Source: Elmis aenea
Taxonomy: Eukaryota; Arthropoda; Insecta; Coleoptera; Elmidae
Length of the DNA: 64,000 nucleotides
Direction: 5' to 3'
Assembly: GCA_947652605.1 (NCBI GenBank)
Contig: OX393576.1
Span: 10,318,575-10,382,574 of the forward strand
Part shown: positions 23,701 to 32,700 of the stretch, piece after piece
How positions within the stretch are numbered: the first letter of the stretch is position 1
Layout: each line of letters opens with the position of its first letter
Notes under the pieces: model-generated
The model's input: only the letters and a program-made list of their open reading frames with translations
The model's database searches: none
Told to the model about the DNA's origin: nothing
Position numbers and translations under genes: made by a program

Positions 23701-26700
23701 TATTATAATATTTAGTATAAAATTTAACACTAAAACAACGTTAAGTATAGTTTGATACAACTTAAATATATGGCAACAATCTTCAAAAAATATTTATTTA
23801 ATCAAAATTATATCATACGAAGCAAACGTTAAAATTTGGTAGAATAAAAATTCTTCTAGCTGGTATATCTTTTTTGCATTCTATTTTAACCAGCTATTTT
23901 AAATGCAAAAAAGTTTATTAATCTTTTAAAATATAAACATATCGTACAATGAACAGTTAATAAAAGTTTAGAAAATTCTGTTTTTTTTTAAACTAATTAT
24001 TTTAATTAAAAACTAAACCAACTAAAAAGTTAACACGAGCGGGCATTAGCAATTAAAGACGTTCATTACTATTTCAAGATAATGGCATATCTGAAAACTA
24101 GCATTTTTAAAAGAGAGGTCACTTGATTATTGCGCAAATACTAGAATACATTACTTTTCATTTACGTCAAAATTGACTGGTTTTAATCTTATTGATGGCC
24201 ACAAACACTTAACATAAACAATTAAAACTGCATACATGATTTTATACTTAAATAACCACAAGAATACTTGTGCGAAGAGATAAAGGACGAAAACACAAAA
24301 ATTTGCAATGAATTGTTCTATAAATAAGATTGCTTACAGAAAAAGCATCAAGAAATAATTTATTTGTAATTATTTCTAAATTTAGTTACAAAAAAAATTG
24401 AGTTTCGTGAACCACAATGGAATTCTCAAAACACCAATCTGAATCGACAAAGCAGAAAATGGAAAAAATATAAACAGTTGCTCCAAAAAAATACTTACAG
24501 AATTTCAAATTGCTATAAATTTAAAAATCTCAGCGATTCAATTTCTAATTACTAATAAAAATTTAATAGCAAATAGTAAAAAGGAGACTATTTATTGCAG
24601 TGTACGTACAATAATTACAGTTTAAAAGCTTAGGCATTAACACCAAAGCAAAAACAAAGGATACAAATGCAAGAGATGAACTTTCTAAGAAGAATAGAGG
24701 CAAGCAGAACAACTGATAAGATAAGCAATGAAATAAAATAAGAAAAGGCCTGGAAAAGGGATATATAAAAGAAAACAGATGGTGGCAAACCAACTGAGTT
24801 GGCTGGAAGATCTATTATGCATTCCAGAAACTAGGCGCGCAAAAATGGTATGGAAATTAGGATCAATGGAAAAAGAAGTAGAGGAAGGTCAAGAACAAAC
24901 GGGAAAACCCAGTGTGGCAAAACCTAGAAGAAAATAGTCAACACAAATGTGCCACAGTTAGTAAACGATAGAAATAGGTGGGCAAACATAATGGAAAACT
25001 AGAAAAACATATCTTGAAACCAAATGGTGCGAAAAGGTCCGATTAAAAAAGAAATAAAAATTACAGAGAAAAAACGAAAAGATAATAAATTGTTCAAATT
25101 AAGTAAATTTTCATGAAAACTGTTAGAGACATGTAAAATCTGTTTAGATACTATATTATATACAGGATGTCCCAAAAAAGACTATCTATTTTAGTAAATT
25201 GAAGTATATTTTTTTTAAATATTCTGGTGTAATGGTATGTCCATTATTATACAAATTTATATATTTAAAAACGTACAGTAATTTTTGTAAATGCCTTTTA
25301 GACACATATGATTGATTATGAATATGCATAACAGGTCTATGCAGTATAAACAGCACGAAGAAGAATAAAATTAGAGAAAGGTAACAAAGAATCGTGAAAA
25401 CAAATGGTAATTTTAAAACACTTAAATTCCTCTATAAACATGTTCTGAAATACACTTAAATTCACCAAAATAGATAGCCACTATTGGAGCACACTGTACT
25501 TATACAGAGTGTTTCTTATATATTGCGAAAAATTTCGGGAGGTAATTCCTAATCGAAAATTAAGGGGGGGCTTTAATATAATTTTTTTTCATTAGACGTT
25601 TCCTTTCGGAGTTACACCCCCCTAAAGGGGAACGGTAAAATTAGGTTATTGCAAAACTTCAACCTACCAAAAAAAAAGGTCTGATTAAAAAACCAACAGG
25701 GGTCGCACTTTTCAGCCGCCCCGTGAAGGTGGGAGATGATTGAAAATATTACTATGGGACACCTTTTAATAAGTATAGAACATTGTAAAATATTTAATGG
25801 TGCATGTTCACTTACATCATTTTATACTCAAAAACTGTAGGTTTTACAAGAAAAGTTACGGAATAAAAAAAGTTTTAAAAGAAACCAAGCTTTCAAAAAA
25901 ATATTTTAAATTGCAAAATTTTTATCCGCCAAAAAGTTCTGATTAAAAAACCAACAGGGGTCGCACTTTTGAGCCCCCTGTGAAGGTGGGAGATAATAAA
26001 AATGTTACTATGGGAAACCTTTCAATAATTATAAAACATCTACCAAATATCATTCTCCTACATTTATCCAAATTTGAGAAATAAAATAAAAACCTAATTT
26101 TACCGCTCCCCTTTAGGGGGGTGTAGCTCCAAAAGGAAACGTCCAAGAAAAAAATTACATTTAAAAGTCCCTCCTTAGTTTTCGAAAAGGAATCACCTCC
26201 TTAATGTTTTGGCAATATTAAAAAAAATTAATATAATATTTTAAGACTTCACATATCTCTTACCATTTTCATGATAGGTGACCAGATTTGAACAATTTTC
26301 TTATTGGGACACGCTGTGTACACTAATACGTTTATTAACCAATGAGTTTTTGTTGGTATTTTTTTTATAACAAAAAATGTAATTAAATAAATTAGCATGA
26401 ATATAAAGAGGTAAATTAATTTAAAAAACTTAAAAATGAATATCAACACACAACATAATTTTAAAGTTAAATGCTGTAACAAATTTACACATTACTTAAA
26501 GGTGTCGTAATTATTATTAACCAAATATTTATTTAACATTAATTAACATGTAGGTAAATGCGACATAGCAACAACAAAAACATGTAAATGTAAAAAAAAT
26601 ACTTTCAATATGTTCAAAGTCAACGTTTAATACTTGTATACTAAAATTTCTTACATAACAGATAAAAAATTACCAAAGGTTATTACTTATAATTAATTAA

Positions 26701-29700
26701 GCACAATTATGGTAAATAAATAGTAAACCAAACTACTGAATATATCGAATTACTTTCTATTTCTATATAAATTCTAGTTTTAATTCAAACTTTTAGGATA
26801 AAAATTTATCTGTCAGGAAACACAAACAAAAGAAGCACTTACTTAAAAATGCTAATTTTTTGGATTTTACTACCTGCTTAATTTAGCTTTCAAACAGAAA
26901 GCAGATTGCTATCATCTATCAATCATGCAAAAATTGTCTTTTATAACAAAAACGTTATCAGTTTTTTTAGGTATCACAGTTTATACCATATTAAATAAAA
27001 ATTAGAGAACTTTCATTTTTGTATCCACTGTGTACTCTAAAATAACGTTACTTAACTTTTTTTTTAATAACACAGGATTTTTTTGTAAAAATACAGTGGC
27101 AAGTGGTCCAGTGGCGTACGCAGAAAAATATTTCAGGGGGGTATTGTTTTAATTTGCAAAAATAATACTGACTTCAAACGGGGCATAGAAATGGTGCAAT
27201 CAGAAAATGACCTGGGGGGCTAGACACAAAAAACGAGTTGTAAGAAAGAGTTGCGGGGGTCCAGGGGACGGCTGTCCCCCGGATAACAGCGCCTTAGGCA
27301 ATTTTTTTTAATTTTTAAGGTCAAACGTACCCAAAAATAGCATTTATGAGTAAAATATACAAACATGATATATTTTATTAGTATCGAAAAGCAGTCTGTC
27401 GCGCAATTTTGATATATGGTGATTATAATTTTAGTCCTTTTCAAATTTTCGGGGGGAATTTATCCCCCTAATCCCCCCCTTGCGAACGCCACTGAAGTGG
27501 TCATACCTAGCCCATTATCTAACTATTTTAACACGTTTATAATTTTCCAGGTAGTCAAAATCTATGGGGACCAAGGACATGAAGAGATATCATGAGCCTA
27601 AGCGCCCCTGCACACGAGCGTCAAGTTAACGCGCGATATCCCGCGATAAATGTTCGCGCGTCTTGGCTTTACATTAAACTATATTGGCGACTGCACACGA
27701 GCGGTAAATAGACGCGCGATGGTACGAACTGACGCGCGATAATCTATAGACGCGCGAGATCTGCCACATCGCGCGTCAAAGGATAGGCTGGTGCATGTCA
27801 AACTGAACTATGAGCCGGGGCGAGCGAGAAATTGACGCCGCCGTGTGCAGGGTCCAGCGATAACACCCGCGCGTCAAGAAATGTATCGCGCGTCAACGAC
27901 GCTCGTGTGCAGGGGCGCTAAATGAGAATTTCTAGCTGTTCAGTGGCTTTCAAAACTAAACCAAAGTAATTTATTAAGAACACCTTTCAAATCCAAACCA
28001 AATCATACCTACTTTCACCCATACGAAAAAGTTGCTTTCATTGCACGCACAAAAATATTAATAGCATTATGACTTGATACAAGTAAAATTTAATATCTGG
28101 TTTTAAGTTAAGACCATACTATCGCCATTAAAAAAGTTGATAAATATTTCTTTAACATACCTTAAAATTTCAAATTTATTTTTAAGTTATTTTATGAAGC
28201 TGTAAAGACAGGTGCTTAAAGGAGGTGATTATATCTTGAAAAAGAACGAAGTGGCCGTCCAACTGAGATTAACAAAGACGAAGTAAAAGTAATATTCGAA
28301 ATCCGTCACCGCCGAAAATTAAAAGAGGCTTTACGTGTTAAAAGACTACAATTAGCCAGAAGACGAGGGACAATGTTGCAACACGACATTGGAAGGTCAC
28401 ACAAAGATTTTCTGACTCAAAAATAAATCTGACCTGAATGGTTAAGTTTTACCTCATCCCCCATCATTCACCAGACTTTGCCCCTCCAGACTACCAATTA
28501 GTTTTTGCAAAACGACATGACCAAGAACGCTTTCCGAAACCAGAACAAAATTAATTTATACCAGAAGAGTTTTCTAATTCTAATTTTGCAAAAATGGTAT
28601 TTAAAATTAGTAGAACGATGGTCAACTGTCATACAAAATGATGAAAAAAACACGATTGTTAGAATATTAGTTACTTGGAAATTTTTATTCTAAAAAACTT
28701 GCTACACGACATTGGAAGATCGCGCAAAGCTATTCTGACTCAAAAAAAATCTGACCTGAATTGAGAAGTTTTACCTCATCCCCCACATTCACCAGACCTT
28801 GCCCCTTTTCAGACTACCAATTCGTTTTTTTTGCAAAACAACATGACCAAAAGCACTTTCCGAAACCAGAACAAAATGGATTTATACCGGCAGACTTTTC
28901 TAATTCTAATTTTGCAAAAACTGTATTAAAAATTTGCAGGACGATGGTCAACTGTTATACAAAACAATGGAAATTATATACAAGATTGTTAAAGTATTAA
29001 TTACTGGAAAATTTGCATTTTATCCCTTCTCCACTGACGAGACTTACGACTCAACCTAATACGTATACATATGAGGCATTACTATAAACTGGCGGTTTCT
29101 AAACTAAAGCGAAAAACTTGCAATAACAAAAATTCTGGTATGCTTGCACCCTTGCACGAGTGAGTTAAAATAAACCAAACAAAAACTTTTACGTTTAAAT
29201 CAATCTCTATCGATCAAAGGTGTTCTTAGGAAAGTCATACAATCTTTGCTATATCAGGCACAGATTTTACTTGTCATAAATAATCCCGCTGTCAATTCAT
29301 ACACTTAAAAAATATATCACCCACACCCATCTGTAGAAAGTAGGCCCGTGTAAATTTTACGAGTAATACAAATTGCCTCCATCCTGCAGCACATGCCATA
29401 ACCTTTGCTGGATCACGCGTTTAATTCATCTCATCATACACAAGTGAATAATTTTAACAGATTTCAACAGATACTGTAAAATATGTATGTAGATGACACA
29501 AGGCCGTACACTATAAATACATAAAGACCGTGACACCATGCAATAACTGGAAACCGTTCTAGACAGCCTGGTACCACGATTCGAACTAGTCGGCATTGAT
29601 CATGAACTTCAGATAGCGCATAATAAGTTCCTTGTAATTTATGAATAGCTCTATAAAGATTAAAAATCTTACAATCCAAAGTTTAATGCAAAACGTAAAC

Positions 29701-32700
29701 ATTTATAAAGCTGAATTAAAGTTCGCTTAGGATTTTTTTACATAGAAGATTCGCTAATTACCAGTTTCGAAACCAGAAAGTAGCATGGATGCAGTAGCGT
29801 GCAGAGGGGGGGGGGGCACCGGTGCGACGGCCCCTGGGATCCGTATCGGGGGGCATCTAATCGAAGAGTGAAATAAAAATTTATCAATGGTCCGATTTCC
29901 GGATTTTATAAGTATTAATTTTTTCTGCTTATACTTAAATTAAAGAGAAAATGGGGTTCCATGAAGCTTCTTCTGATCCACAGAAAGCAACGTTTTTATT
30001 AAATAATGTTCCATCCGAAGAGTGGTTGGAACTAGGGTTTGTCGGTTTTTAAAAACCGGTTTTGAAAAACCGGTTTTTTAAACAAAAAATCTATATTCGA
30101 AAAACCGGTTTTTTAGTTGAAAAAACCGGTTTTTCGAATATATATTAAGTCCAGATTAAACACGTAAAAAATAACTAATAACAAAAATCTTTACAATTCT
30201 CTGGCAACCCTTGTGGTCACTGTGATGAGCCGTGACTGCGACGTGCTACGTTCATGCAAACTGTGCATGTACATACATGTCCTACCCCTACTAGCTGTCG
30301 CTGCTGTCAGTCTGCGATCTGCGTGCCTAAAACCGGTTATATTTGTTTATGTTTTAGGTAGTAAAAACAAAAACGATGTAAGTATATTACTTATTTAATT
30401 TTAGTTGGCGTAAAAAATATTCTGATTATTTTTCTCGAAAACGGCTCGAACAATTTTAGTTGTAATGGATTTTATTTATTAAAATGGCGTTTGTCGTAAC
30501 TCTCTTGAATTACCGGGTTAATTTATTTTTAGCTCAAAATGAGTTTGTCAAATAGATCGGAAGTTTGGGATAATTTTAAAAAGGTTGGATCAGACAAAGC
30601 ATGTTGCAACCATTGTAGAAAAATTTTAAGTTGCAAAGGATCATCTACAGGTGGTCTTCATAATCATCTTAAAGCAGTTCATAAAATAATATTAATAACC
30701 GATCAGAAAACAAACACAATTATAGAAAAAGAAACTCCTGGACCTTCATTTTGCTCACAAAAACAAGCAAGTATTGTTAATTTCGTGAAAAGGAACAGTT
30801 TAGAAGAAATTGTAGCAAAACTTGCTGCATTAGATGGAATGTCAATAAATAGTATTACAACAAGTTCGTTTATAAGAGAATCGTTGCAACAACGAGGATA
30901 TTCATTACCCAAAAACAACTCTCGAGTTATGGATCTCATTCATACATTTTATGATAATGCTAAACGGGAAACTATAAGTGAACTGGAATGTATTAAAAAA
31001 AATGGAAAAAAGTTTTCAATAACTTTAGATGAGTGGACTAGCAGAAGAAATCGCAGATATTTAAATATTAATGTCCACTATTTTGCAGAAGATTTTAATT
31101 TAGGTTTGGTTCCAATATCTGGTTCCTGCGATGCTAAGAAAACATTAGAATTAGTTTCTGAGAGGTTAGAAATGTTTAACTTGGATTTAGCAAGTGATAT
31201 AGTCGCAGCGACAAATGACGGCGCTGCCGTTATGAAAAAATTCGGCCAATTGTCACCTGTAATCAGTCAACTATGCTACTCACACGCGATACACTTGGCA
31301 GTTACTGATGTTTTGTACAAAAATAAAGAAGATTCGGAAGATGAAGATGAAGATGACGAAAATTATAATGACCAAGATTTTTTTGATCTAGAAAACGACT
31401 TTCAATTACCTGTATTGCCTGCCGGCTACAGAGAGCCAATTACTCAAATTAGAAAAATTTCCAAATTTTTCAGAAAATCTCCTGTAAGAGACAATATTCT
31501 TCAAAGTTATGTAAAACAAAAAAAAGAAAAGGAGTTGGGTCTGATTCTTGATTGCAAAACTAGATGGAATAGCTTAGAGGCTATGATCGACAGATTCATA
31601 ACATTGAAAGAATGTGTTGCTTTAGCTTTGAACGATATTGGTGCATCTCATATGTGGAATGAAGCTTACTATCCTCGAATTATTGAACTTCTTCATGTAT
31701 TGAAGCCAATACGTCTAGCAGCCGAGGCTCTAGGACGAAAAGATGCTAATATTTTAACAAGTGAAGGAATATTTCAATTTCTGATAAATGAACTAAAAAG
31801 TTTAGAAACTGAAATAAGTTCACAATTTTTAAATGCTTTGGAAACAAGAATTAAAGAACGACGGCAAATTGAACTAGTAACACTTCTGCTTTATTTGCAA
31901 AATCCAAAAAACATTGCTACCAAAAACTCAAACGTATTTCCGCTGGCTTCAAAAACCGATATAGTCAAATTATCGGAAAAAATATTATCTAGAATTTACC
32001 CAAATTCTTCTATAGAATTGGAAACAAATTCCGATGAAGATGAAGATAATATTAATCACAAGAACAATGTCCTGAAAGAAGAGATGGAGAAATCAATTCT
32101 TAGATTTATCGAGGAACCTTTAGCAAAAACAGCAAATCCGAAAACCCTAAAGGCAGAATTTGCAGTATTTGAATCAACTAACAAAAGAACAAAGAATTTG
32201 GACACACTGTTTGAAGCTTTAAAAACTGTAAAACCCAGCTCAATAGCCAGCGAACGAGTGTTTTCTATATCTGGTAATTTTGTTTCTCAAATACGAACCC
32301 GATTAAGTCATGATTCCGTAAATGTTTTGTGTTTTTTAAAATCATATTTTTTAAAGAAAAAAGCAAATTAAATAAAAATGCTATTTATGGTTTGTGAGAA
32401 ATTTAGAATTTTATTTTTATTTGTTATCTTATTATTTGATTTTATTTGAAATTTGTTTTGTATTTTTATAAAACGATGGAATAAAAATTATTTTATGGCT
32501 TTTTAATTATTTTTTTAAAACTATTCGAAAACCGGTTTTAACCGGTTTTTTGGAAATACTGGTATTCGAAAACCGGTTTTTCAAAAGTCGGTTTTTGTAT
32601 AAACCCTAGTTGGAACCAGGGGTTTGGTACGGAGCACGGGGCAGTGGAGCAATGGGGCTTTGCCCGGAGCTGGAGCGGAGTTCAGAACAAATAATTTTGA

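Larger units (their letters stand above)
30025..32616 (+). mobile_element. Full-length hAT element with intact transposase
   Basis: Element 30033-32608 (2576 bp) has ends TAGGGTTTGTCGG and, inverted, CTAGGGTTTAT. The 8-bp duplication GTTGGAAC flanks it (30025-30032 and 32609-32616). Several AAAACCGGTTTTT palindromic units lie within about 120 bp of each end, as subterminal repeats probably bound by the transposase. It carries the 610-codon transposase at 30539. Confidence 0.93.
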
